A DNA stretch of 64,000 nt from Carboxylicivirga linearis. GTDB lineage: Bacteria; Bacteroidota; Bacteroidia; Bacteroidales; Marinilabiliaceae. Shown piece after piece: positions 54,773-62,350 of this stretch. A program made the position numbers and the translations under genes. The stretch's first letter is position 1, and every line of letters begins with the position of its first letter. Under the pieces are notes generated by a model. The model did not search any database, had not been told where the DNA came from, and saw nothing but the letters and a program-made list of their open reading frames with translations. Location: contig NZ_JAGUCO010000006.1 in assembly GCF_018271995.1 (NCBI RefSeq), positions 62,001-126,000 of the forward strand, in the 5' to 3' direction.

Positions 54773-55023
54773 ATAATTTAGCATTACTCAATTGAAAATA
54801 TGAAAACTACTATATTAAAACAAAAACGATTTTCTAAATAGTCAATTACCATGCGAAACTTACAAGATTTCGAAATATCTACTCAAACAAAAACACTTGA
54901 ATATCTATTTGTATAATAAAACTTAGTGAAATCTATTTAAATACATTATTAAAGAATATATCTGAAAATAAATTCATTAATTTTTATCGACTTTGAAAGA
55001 AAAATGAGAATATAAATGCATAT
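54773..55023. other. Intergenic, no gene seen
   Basis: AT-rich noncoding stretch between the ttcA remnant and the kelch-gene terminator; no homology to the body of ttcA continues into it and no transposase-like frame is visible. Confidence 0.4.
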
Positions 55024-55048
55024 AAAAAAAGGTAGACTATTGCCTACC
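55024..55048 (-). terminator. Terminator of the kelch-protein gene
   Basis: GGTAG (55031-55035) pairs with CTACC (55044-55048), with a run of A to the left that reads TTTTTTT on the minus strand. Confidence 0.65.
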
Positions 55049-55073
55049 TCTCTGAAATCTGCTTATTTATTAT

Positions 55074-56489
55074 CTATTCCGAAACATGAATATACATATC
55101 TTCGCTAACAGTCTTCATTATTAATTTTTCAGCATCATTTAGTTTTAAATCACTGTTATGACCCCCAAAAACCCAAAAATCGTTATTAACAGTAACACCG
55201 GTTAATCCCGCCTTAATCTTAGATAAATCTCCCTCAATAAACCATGTTTTGGTTATTGGATCATATGTTTCTGTACTTGACACAAAATTCTCATTATCAA
55301 AACCACCAGCTACAACAACTCTGTTATTAATTACTCCTATAGCATAGGATACTCGCCCTTGGTTCATTGCTGGCAACAATTCCCATTCCTTTGTATCAAT
55401 ATCATATGTCACCATAAAATTATTAATTGGTTTTGATCCAGACATGCTCTCGCGCCCATTACCTATGTATATTTTACCATTATAAATGGTTGCTTTAGCC
55501 CCGATTAAAGTATAAGGTATTTCTGCAACTATACTCCAGGTATCAGTATTGAAATCATACTCCTCAATATTAGTCACATTTGTACTTGATAAATCTGCCA
55601 AACCACCAATTGCATACAATTTATTATTAAATGCAACCAAAGAAAGCCCCCATCTACCGTTATTCATACTGGCTATGGTTGACCAGGTATCGGTAGCTGG
55701 ATCATAAACATCCACATCTACAACTGCAGTATTGGAACCACTTTTAAATCCTCCTGCTACATAAACTTTCCCATTAAGATATGTTGCAGCAGCATGCACC
55801 CTACCTAAAGGCAAATCGGTTTTTACTGACCATGTATTATCGTTTAAATTATATGCTTCAAAAAGTGCACTTGTGAAATCTGACTGACTCTCACCTCCCA
55901 TTACATATATTTCTGTATCCGTTGCACAAACGACAGGATACCTTCTACCATTTACAAAAGATGATTCTTCCGACCATATTCCTTCTTGTCTGGTTGTAGT
56001 AATCTTATTCCCGGTAAACCCATACCCATCCGGAGATTCTGTATTGAAACTTAAAATTCCCGTTCCAGTTGGTACTTTGTAATCAGTGCCTGTTTTTTCG
56101 GCAAATAATGCATAAGGCACACTGCTAAACGGATTAACTCCTACTTCAAAATAATTCTGTTCATTACCTATAGAAGCTTCAACCTTTACAAACATTTGCG
56201 CACTCCCCCATTCAATAGATGAAAAATCATCATTGGTGATTCCTTCACCGATTTTAAGATTAATCAATCCATAATCATTTGTTGTAGCTTGCTGTACTTC
56301 GTTATAAACTAAATCACCATCCGGTGCATCCTGAACAATGGATATTTTTATATATACATCAGCGTTAGAAACATAAGTTCCATCTGTATTACGTATTAAA
56401 GTTTGATAGTTGAAATGCTGAGGAGCAGATTGCTGACCAACAGCAATAATGGTAATAAATAATAAAACGGCGCTTAATAATTTTTTCAT
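55074..56489 (-). CDS. Exported kelch-repeat protein
   Basis: 471 residues with signal peptide (MKKLLSAVLLFITIIAVGQ). Residues about 22-140 (FNYQTLIRNTDGTYVSNADV, FEVGVNPFSSVPYALFAEKT) form the adhesin-type N-terminal module common in secreted Bacteroidota proteins. Residues about 165-465 contain at least five kelch units with W-S/T...L or GG motifs (IYVMGGESQSDF, VYVAGGFKSGSNT, LYAIGGLADLSST, RVVVAGGFDNENF, FWVFGGHNSD), forming a beta-propeller. The ligand is unknown. It is 7 bp downstream of a T9SS-type gene and cotranscribed with it. Confidence 0.85.
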   Translation of the reverse strand: MKKLLSAVLLFITIIAVGQQSAPQHFNYQTLIRNTDGTYVSNADVYIKISIVQDAPDGDLVYNEVQQATTNDYGLINLKIGEGITNDDFSSIEWGSAQMFVKVEASIGNEQNYFEVGVNPFSSVPYALFAEKTGTDYKVPTGTGILSFNTESPDGYGFTGNKITTTRQEGIWSEESSFVNGRRYPVVCATDTEIYVMGGESQSDFTSALFEAYNLNDNTWSVKTDLPLGRVHAAATYLNGKVYVAGGFKSGSNTAVVDVDVYDPATDTWSTIASMNNGRWGLSLVAFNNKLYAIGGLADLSSTNVTNIEEYDFNTDTWSIVAEIPYTLIGAKATIYNGKIYIGNGRESMSGSKPINNFMVTYDIDTKEWELLPAMNQGRVSYAIGVINNRVVVAGGFDNENFVSSTETYDPITKTWFIEGDLSKIKAGLTGVTVNNDFWVFGGHNSDLKLNDAEKLIMKTVSEDMYIHVSE

Positions 56490-56496
56490 AATATGG

Positions 56497-56961
56497 TTAT
56501 TTCTTTAATATTTTTGTTTGGTATAGCTCCTTTTCAGTTTGTATATGAAGAAGATATTCTCCCGACAATAATTTGGATACATTAATCGTATTATTCTTGA
56601 TCTTAGATTTTTCTAACATCTTACCTGCAAGATCATAGATACAAACCTCAACAACCCTCTCTGCATCAATACCCTGAAATAATACAACATCATTACATGG
56701 ATTAGGGTAAACCTTTAAGATATTATCCATTTTTAAAGGAGAATCTGAAGTAGAAAGAGACTCTTCCACAAACAGCATACCGTTAAATATTTGATAATTT
56801 GAGCCAACAATGTTTCCTATTATGGGTTCTCCAATTGATACATCTATCAAATATTCCTGAGTAACTGAACTCAATCCTGCTGTAGTAATTAACTCTTTTT
56901 CTTGAGCATATGTAAAGAAGGTTATACTTAAAAAGAGAATAAATAATTTTAATTTTTTCAT
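56497..56961 (-). CDS. Small secreted protein with T9SS type A sorting domain
   Basis: 154 residues from ATG 56961 (MKKLKLFILFLSITFFTYAQ), a clear signal peptide; the frame extends to 57009 but the extra 16 residues would move the signal peptide inward. The middle (EYLIDVSIGEPIIGNIVGSN, YQIFNGMLF) is the SprB-associated repeat pattern seen in Bacteroidota secreted proteins. Residues about 85-154 are the sorting domain: LKVYPNPCNDVVLFQ, VCIYDLAGKMLEKSK, GEYLLHIQTEKELYQTKILKK. It should be anchored on or released from the surface. Confidence 0.85.
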   Translation of the reverse strand: MKKLKLFILFLSITFFTYAQEKELITTAGLSSVTQEYLIDVSIGEPIIGNIVGSNYQIFNGMLFVEESLSTSDSPLKMDNILKVYPNPCNDVVLFQGIDAERVVEVCIYDLAGKMLEKSKIKNNTINVSKLLSGEYLLHIQTEKELYQTKILKK

Positions 56962-57026
56962 ATTATTATGTTTGTTAGGTGTCAAATATAATAATAAAGC
57001 TTTTAACACTCACTCCTTTTTTTAAC

Positions 57027-57034
57027 TATTTTTG
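57027..57034 (+). promoter_or_regulatory. -7 box of ttcA
   Basis: TATTTTTG ends 4 bp before the ATG at 57039. With the usual gap of about 4 nt, transcription would begin at or very near the A of the start codon, i.e. a leaderless transcript. The same box persists in the decayed copy at 54625-54632. No TTTG is seen at 19 bp upstream. Confidence 0.55.
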
Positions 57035-57038
57035 CCCC

Positions 57039-57776
57039 ATGTTCGAAAGCAAAAAGCAAAAACAATACACGGTTCAAAAGATCAGGCAGACAGTGGGTAA
57101 AGCCATCAACCAATACAATATGATTGAAGCAGATGATCATATACTTGTGGCTGTTTCGGGAGGCAAAGACAGCTTGGCTTTACTCGAAATTCTTTCATGT
57201 CGCAGAAAAGCATTGCCTATCCATTATCATATTCATGCTGCACATGTAATTACTGAAGATGTTCCTTACCAGATTGATGTGGATTGGCTATCGGATTTCT
57301 GTAATAAGCTGGATGTAAAATTACATCTGATTCATACCAAAGCAAATCTGGAAACTGCAGGCAATAAAAAACCTTGCTTTGCTTGCTCGCGAAACCGCCG
57401 TAAAGAGCTATTTAAACTGACCAATGAACTGGGTATTAAAAAACTTGCTTTTGGTCATCATTTGGATGATGCTGTTGAAACGCTTGTGATGAATATGGCT
57501 CAGCATGCTAACATTTCGTCTATACCCGCCCAACTAGAGATGTTTGATGGTAAAATACAGGTGATACGACCTTTGATATTTTTAACCAACAGTGAAATGA
57601 AACATTATGCTTTAATAATGGGATTCCCATCATTAAAGCGTGAATGCCCGTATGAAGATCATACCATAAGATATAAAGCACGTGAAATAGTTGAACAGAT
57701 GACCGAATTAAATCCTAAAGCAAGAATTAACCTTTTCAACTCAATGAATAAAATTGATTTTGAATACCTTCCATAG
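57039..57776 (+). CDS. ttcA: tRNA 2-thiocytidine biosynthesis protein (TtcA family)
   Basis: 245 residues from ATG 57039 (MFESKKQKQYTVQKIRQTVG). An open frame runs further back to 56979 but crosses the promoter box, so the shorter start is chosen. The P-loop SGGKDS is at 40-45 (VAVSGGKDSLALL), CFACSRNRRKELF gives the first cysteine pair, and FGHHLDDAVETLVMNM follows. TtcA uses ATP and an Fe-S cluster to thiolate cytidine 32 in tRNA. Its 5' end is duplicated as a decayed copy 2.4 kb upstream. Confidence 0.92.
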   Translation: MFESKKQKQYTVQKIRQTVGKAINQYNMIEADDHILVAVSGGKDSLALLEILSCRRKALPIHYHIHAAHVITEDVPYQIDVDWLSDFCNKLDVKLHLIHTKANLETAGNKKPCFACSRNRRKELFKLTNELGIKKLAFGHHLDDAVETLVMNMAQHANISSIPAQLEMFDGKIQVIRPLIFLTNSEMKHYALIMGFPSLKRECPYEDHTIRYKAREIVEQMTELNPKARINLFNSMNKIDFEYLP

Positions 57777-57808
57777 CAAAAGAATAAGAAGCATAACTTA
57801 CATAATCT

Positions 57809-59053
57809 TTATCGTTTCTTCTTCTTGCGTTTGATTTTAGATACTTCTTCTTCCATCTGCTCTGCTTCTTTCATAAGGTTCTTCCAATCTGTACTGGTTT
57901 CTGCTGAAAAATCCAGCGTATCTAGGTAATCATCTTTATCCAACTCTGTCACCGGCAGCTGATACCCAATATAATTTTCAATGGTTTCCAACAGTTCCTT
58001 TTCTTCGGTGCTGCAAAATGATATGGCAAATCCCTTTTGCTTTCCCCGACCGGTTCGGCCAACACGGTGAACGTAATTTTCAGCCTGATCCGGCATATCG
58101 TAATTCACTACATAATCAACACTTGGGATATCTATACCACGGGCACTTACATCGGTTGCAATCAACATTTTAACATCCCCATTTTTGAATAAATTCATGG
58201 CTTTGGTGCGCTCATCCTGGTATTTATCGCTATGTATTGTTACGCTATCAACCCCTACACGCTCCATCGCTTTCATAACACGCTCTGCACGCACCTTGGT
58301 TCGCACAAAAACCAAAATACGGCTATCGGGATAGGATGTAGCCACACGCTCCAGAAAAAATCGCTTATGATCCATTTCGATATGCGCCAGCGAGTGCTCA
58401 ATATTTTTGGCAACAGGGTCTTTCGGTGATATTTGAATACGGATAGGCTTTCTTACCAATGAATAAGCCAGCTTTTTGATTTTTTTATCAATGGTAGCCG
58501 AGAAAAACAATGTTTGGCGTTTCTTAGGAAGATATTTTATTAGATCTTGAATATCTTTATAAAAGCCCAGATCCAACATATGATCTGCTTCGTCCAGCAC
58601 CAACATTTCGGCATTGTATATCTTCAAATGTCCCTGATTAACTAAATCAAAGACCCTACCAGGAGTAGCAATAATTACATCTGTTCCTTTTTTCAAACGT
58701 TCAACCTGCTTATCCTGATCTGTTCCACCAATAATTGCCGTAAACTTTAGCGTTGTATCCTTTCCTAACTTCTTAAATACATCCGTAATCTGAAGAGCCA
58801 GTTCGTGAGTTGGAGTCATTACAATACAACGAACACCTGCTTCTTTAGCTGCACGTTTTTTTTGCAAGAGGTGAAGAATAGGAATAGCGAAGGCAGCAGA
58901 CTTACCTGTACCTGTTTGCGCAATACCCAAAACATCTTCACCATTTAAAATTGCAGGAATGGCTTTATACTGAATATCAGTAGGACGTTTGTAGCCTTGC
59001 TCTTCAATTCCCTTCAACACTCTGGCATTTAGCCCGAACTCTTCAAATTTCAT
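57809..59053 (-). CDS. DEAD-box RNA helicase
   Basis: 414 residues with the complete series: Q motif (FNARVLKGIEEQGYKRPTDIQ region), AQTGTGKSAAFA (motif I), PTHELALQ (Ia), TPGRVFD (Ib), VLDEADHMLDLGF (II), FFSATI (III), VRTKVRAE, ATDVSARGIDIPSV (V) and HRVGRTGRG (VI). The C-terminal tail is lysine-rich (KIKRKKKKR), likely for RNA binding. It probably acts in rRNA or mRNA remodelling; the exact paralogue (RhlE-type) is not certain. Confidence 0.95.
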   Translation of the reverse strand: MKFEEFGLNARVLKGIEEQGYKRPTDIQYKAIPAILNGEDVLGIAQTGTGKSAAFAIPILHLLQKKRAAKEAGVRCIVMTPTHELALQITDVFKKLGKDTTLKFTAIIGGTDQDKQVERLKKGTDVIIATPGRVFDLVNQGHLKIYNAEMLVLDEADHMLDLGFYKDIQDLIKYLPKKRQTLFFSATIDKKIKKLAYSLVRKPIRIQISPKDPVAKNIEHSLAHIEMDHKRFFLERVATSYPDSRILVFVRTKVRAERVMKAMERVGVDSVTIHSDKYQDERTKAMNLFKNGDVKMLIATDVSARGIDIPSVDYVVNYDMPDQAENYVHRVGRTGRGKQKGFAISFCSTEEKELLETIENYIGYQLPVTELDKDDYLDTLDFSAETSTDWKNLMKEAEQMEEEVSKIKRKKKKR

Positions 59054-59149
59054 ATTCTTCCTTTAAGTAAAGATGTTTGTGTACAGACTATTAAATTAAT
59101 TAACCCGTACTTGGTGACAAAGATAAGACAAAGTTATGAGTTGAATACC

Positions 59150-59710
59150 TTACACCACAAAAGCTCCCATTTTGTATAACTCATATACAATTTTAGCTTC
59201 ATGCTCTGCATCATCCATTCCACGGTGAGCTTCAATGTAACCTGTATTACCAAAGAAATATTCCCAGGCTTCTTCTACCTTTGGCCATTTATATCCGCCA
59301 TAACCGTTTCGCGAGGGCAATTTAATAATAGGAGTGGCTTCAATCATTGGGCAAGGTAATTCGTTTATGCGAAAACCTCTATCTCGTAAATAATCAAAAT
59401 CGAAACGTTTATTAAAAGCAGTTGCACGATGATTATCAAATAAAAACTGAATAGCTTCGCGTTGCGATTCCAGAGTTGGAGCTTCCATCACCTCTTCCGG
59501 TGTTAAATCTGAGTTTTGAAAAATCCAACCATATCTTCCATAGGTATGACTTCGGTCAAAACCCGGTTCGCGAATTAATGATTCGTAAATGGGCTCTACT
59601 TCACCGTTATCAAGGTTAAGCAGAACCATTCCAATTTCAACTATTTTCCCGCCCTGGTTAAGAAATCCGGTGGTTTCAATGTCAACAACTAATATTCTGT
59701 TTTCAATCAT
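59150..59710 (-). CDS. DEDDh-type 3'-5' exonuclease
   Basis: 186 residues from ATG 59710 (MIENRILVVDIETTGF); a start at 59731 adds 7 residues. ExoI motif VVDIETTGF, ExoII-type NHRATAFNKRFDFDYL, and ExoIII YIEAHRGMDDAEHEAKIVYE make the DEDDh set (DnaQ/RNase T-like). DNA or RNA substrate is unknown. It stands between the helicase and an outer-membrane protein gene on the same strand. Confidence 0.87.
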   Translation of the reverse strand: MIENRILVVDIETTGFLNQGGKIVEIGMVLLNLDNGEVEPIYESLIREPGFDRSHTYGRYGWIFQNSDLTPEEVMEAPTLESQREAIQFLFDNHRATAFNKRFDFDYLRDRGFRINELPCPMIEATPIIKLPSRNGYGGYKWPKVEEAWEYFFGNTGYIEAHRGMDDAEHEAKIVYELYKMGAFVV

Positions 59711-59739
59711 AATTGTATTTTGAAACGTCAAAACTACTA

Positions 59740-60297
59740 TTATATCCGCACAAAATAACCCAAACCTAAAAAGCCTTTATGACCTAACCCCATATAGCCG
59801 TATAGCCCCCTCTTTCGTCCCCACCTAAAACTAATAAGGTTAACATGAAAAATAAAACCGTTCTTCATTCCTTCGGTAACAACTCTATCATCAGATTTAG
59901 AGCCATTAACGATAGTATAGCCAACACTCAGTCCACTACTCAGTCTGAAAGATGGATTACGCAGATATTCAAAATCGACCTGTGGAGCTATCACAAAAAT
60001 ACTATTCGTAATTTCATACGGTACATCCCTATTCCACATCCCCGAATACACCCCTTTCTCAGCCTCTCTATCATACATTAGATTAGCCCCAACCTTCAAC
60101 CAATTATTAAGGTAACTGTAATAATCAAAATTGAATGCGCCTAAAACAAAATGGCTGGATTCGTCAAAACCTTCTTCATTAGTATGTCCCAAGCGATAAA
60201 TTGAAAATGGTGAATAAGAAAAACTTAATTCTTTAGTCTGCGCTTGTAAACAATTTGATAAGATGAAATAAAAGGTAATAATCAGGATTTTTTTCAT
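59740..60297 (-). CDS. Outer-membrane beta-barrel protein, uncharacterised
   Basis: 185 residues with signal peptide (MKKILIITFYFILSNCLQAQ). The rest has amphipathic strands (SHFVLGAFNFDYYSYLNNWL, SSGLSVGYTIVNGS) and ends in an aromatic-rich GLYGYMGLGHKGFLGLGYFV with a final RI. No family assigned. It is 9 bp upstream of the exonuclease ORF on the same strand. Confidence 0.72.
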   Translation of the reverse strand: MKKILIITFYFILSNCLQAQTKELSFSYSPFSIYRLGHTNEEGFDESSHFVLGAFNFDYYSYLNNWLKVGANLMYDREAEKGVYSGMWNRDVPYEITNSIFVIAPQVDFEYLRNPSFRLSSGLSVGYTIVNGSKSDDRVVTEGMKNGFIFHVNLISFRWGRKRGLYGYMGLGHKGFLGLGYFVRI

Positions 60298-60530
60298 AAT
60301 AGTTGATTTGGAAAAGTTAGTCTAATGCCTTTTAAAGATAATACTCTTAAAAAAATCACAAACAACAACACCACTTTTATGTGACATCCTTCTTTAAAAA
60401 GCTACATTTTTGTAGCAAACTACATCAATACAAAAACCTTAACAACTGTATATCTGATACCTAATTCTCTTGGCACTTCTTTTGGGTAATCAATTACTCA
60501 AATAAAGGTAGAATCAAAAACAATACAATT

Positions 60531-60926
60531 ATGAAAGTATTTTTGCCAATGACTGGAACCAGTAAACCAGAAGAGTCAACTGTTGGTCCGTTAATTAGTG
60601 CCGACTTTGGTTGTATTTATAATGATGAAGATAAGGCTTACATGGTGGAGCCACATTCATACGACATTGGAAACATTGGAAACCTTTGTGTTCAGCTAAA
60701 AGCCCGAGGAGTTAAAACCATTATTACCGAAGGTATGCCATTGTTAACTTATTTAATGTGTATGGATATGGGTTTAACTGTTTACAAAGCCAAAAAAGCG
60801 AGTCCTGTTGAGAATATTCTTTTGCAGGAAAAAGATGAACTAGCCATTTTTACAGCAAAAGATACTGTGGTGAAAGGCGATTGCATGGGAGCCTGCTCCA
60901 GCTGTTCATCAAACTGCGCTTCGTAA
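60531..60926 (+). CDS. NifB/NifX-type metal-cluster-binding protein
   Basis: 131 residues. MKVFLPMTGTSKPEESTVGP opens a NifX-like ribonuclease-H-fold domain (GCIYNDEDKAYMVE, LCVQLKARGVKTIITEGM). The tail CMGACSSCSSNCAS is rich in cysteine and could bind a metal cluster. Family members carry Fe-Mo cofactor precursors or related clusters; in non-diazotrophs the role is unknown, and no nif genes are in the window. The next gene, 32 bp downstream, is likely cotranscribed. Confidence 0.82.
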   Translation: MKVFLPMTGTSKPEESTVGPLISADFGCIYNDEDKAYMVEPHSYDIGNIGNLCVQLKARGVKTIITEGMPLLTYLMCMDMGLTVYKAKKASPVENILLQEKDELAIFTAKDTVVKGDCMGACSSCSSNCAS

Positions 60927-60958
60927 CATTGTTTGATTTATCTTAAACCGCTTTTATT

Positions 60959-61357
60959 ATGATGATTAAAGAAAACAACTGGAAAAACTGGCTGGCTGAA
61001 GGCGATCAATATTTAAACGGAATGCCTAAACCAGGTAAGCCTAGTAAATTTGGTACCGACATCAGATACAACATGTTATCTATGGGATTTGAAAGCTATG
61101 TAATGGCCATCCTTGATTTTAAAGATAACTTACCTGATAATCATACTTTCTCAGATCTGGTTTACGGATTAGAACGCGAAATAGATCTCGATTTAGAATT
61201 AAAAGAGCGTATATTAAAATACGAGAGCATACAAGAAATTTGCTCATTGGATAAATATACCATTAAACAACCTAGCGAAGATGAAATTACCGATCTACAC
61301 GGAGCTATCTTAGAAATTAAAGTGTTAGCTCATCAAATATGTAAAGAACCAGCATAA
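60959..61357 (+). CDS. Small helical protein, HEPN-like in character
   Basis: 132 residues, predicted mostly alpha-helical, acidic. It begins MMIKENNWKNWLAEGDQYLN and contains GFESYVMAILDFKDNLPDNH and FSDLVYGLEREIDLDLELKE. The general helical pattern resembles HEPN-type helical bundles, but no catalytic RxxxxH motif is clear, so this is only a resemblance. It is paired with the NifX-like gene on the same strand. Confidence 0.55.
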   Translation: MMIKENNWKNWLAEGDQYLNGMPKPGKPSKFGTDIRYNMLSMGFESYVMAILDFKDNLPDNHTFSDLVYGLEREIDLDLELKERILKYESIQEICSLDKYTIKQPSEDEITDLHGAILEIKVLAHQICKEPA

Positions 61358-61412
61358 AGAAACATGCATTGGGATAATGCACTTAACTTATCCTATCAAA
61401 ATCTATGAGAAC

Positions 61413-61449
61413 AAAAGGCCTTGTAAATAATTATTTATGAGGCTTTTTT
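61413..61449. terminator. Bidirectional terminator
   Basis: AAAAGGCC (61413-61420) with GGCTTTTTT (61441-61449) forms a stem with one mismatch, lengthened by TAAATAATTATTTA. It serves the NifX pair on the plus strand and the small membrane-protein gene on the minus strand, whose stop codon lies at its edge. Confidence 0.65.
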
Positions 61450-61660
61450 AATTTGTGATTTTTTGATTTTTGCCCATTGCAAAATAAAGAACAGATCCTA
61501 AAAACGGCAAAAACAAAACGATTAAAACCCAAATAATTTTATTATTACCGGTAAACTCGTGATTCAGAATATTTATCAACGCTATTAATGGTAATAATAA
61601 TACAAAAAGGAAAATTGCTAAAATAATTATCCATTCCGGGCCACCAATAAAGAGAAACAT
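61448..61660 (-). CDS. PLDc_N-type small membrane protein
   Basis: 70 residues with two hydrophobic segments (about 8-32 and 42-62; WIIILAIFLFVLLLPLIALI and IIWVLIVLFLPFLGSVLYFA). The order matches the phospholipase D N-terminal (PLDc_N) module, here alone. The function of stand-alone copies is unknown. Confidence 0.7.
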   Translation of the reverse strand: MFLFIGGPEWIIILAIFLFVLLLPLIALINILNHEFTGNNKIIWVLIVLFLPFLGSVLYFAMGKNQKITN

Positions 61661-61743
61661 TTGATTTAGTTTTAAAAGTATTTCTTAAATATACATCATT
61701 TTATTTAGGGAAAGATATCCTACAAATTGAATAATTTAGCAGA

Positions 61744-62205
61744 ATGGAAATTGGCATCGAAATAAAAAAACAACTTATAAACAAAATGAATGAATTACTG
61801 AATGACAAAATCAGTATTCTTAATAAAGCAATGGAAGAAACCATTGAATCGATGCAAAATGATACCAAAAGTAGTGCCGGTGATAAATTTGAGACGGGTC
61901 GTGAGATGATGCAGATTGAACTGAATAATCTGAAGAGTCAGATGGCTCAACTCAAACAATCGCAAAGCGACCTTTCAAAAGTCAATTCTTCAATGGTTTA
62001 TAATAAAGTAGGTTTCGGAAGTCTGGTAAAGACCAATCTGGGTATTTATTTCTTCAGCATTGCCCAGGGCAAAATTAAACTCAACAATAACAATTACTTC
62101 TCTATATCATTAGCCTCTCCAATAGGCCAGGCATTAAAGGATAAGAAAGCAGGAGACACAATTAATTTCAACGGTAGATCGATATTAATTGAAGACATTC
62201 AGTAG
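61744..62205 (+). CDS. GreA/GreB-C-like small protein
   Basis: 153 residues. The N-terminal half is a coiled coil (about 20-80, LNNLKSQMAQLKQSQSDLSK) and the C-terminal half, KVGFGSLVKTNLGIYFFSIA then SPIGQALKDKKAGDTINFNG, matches the C-terminal domain of transcription-cleavage factors GreA/GreB. The acidic hairpin tip residues of a true Gre factor are not clear, so a Rnk-like or other RNAP-binding role is possible. Some public annotations of such proteins call them 3-oxoacyl-ACP synthases, which the sequence does not support. Confidence 0.7.
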   Translation: MEIGIEIKKQLINKMNELLNDKISILNKAMEETIESMQNDTKSSAGDKFETGREMMQIELNNLKSQMAQLKQSQSDLSKVNSSMVYNKVGFGSLVKTNLGIYFFSIAQGKIKLNNNNYFSISLASPIGQALKDKKAGDTINFNGRSILIEDIQ

Positions 62206-62350
62206 CCCATTTCATTTAACAAAATAGTAACAGATTTCCCTAATAATAGGGATTGATGAGTCCTTTTTCCACATGTATGTTTGCATCATCTTTTTAACGA
62301 TTTGATGTTGTAAGGATGTAAAACTTGAATTAAGGAAAAATAAGACTTTA

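Noticed and set aside
60959-61357. Call of a HEPN toxin in a toxin-antitoxin pair
   Set aside because: Only a general helical resemblance; no RxxxxH motif was found and the neighbour is a NifX-like protein, not an antitoxin.
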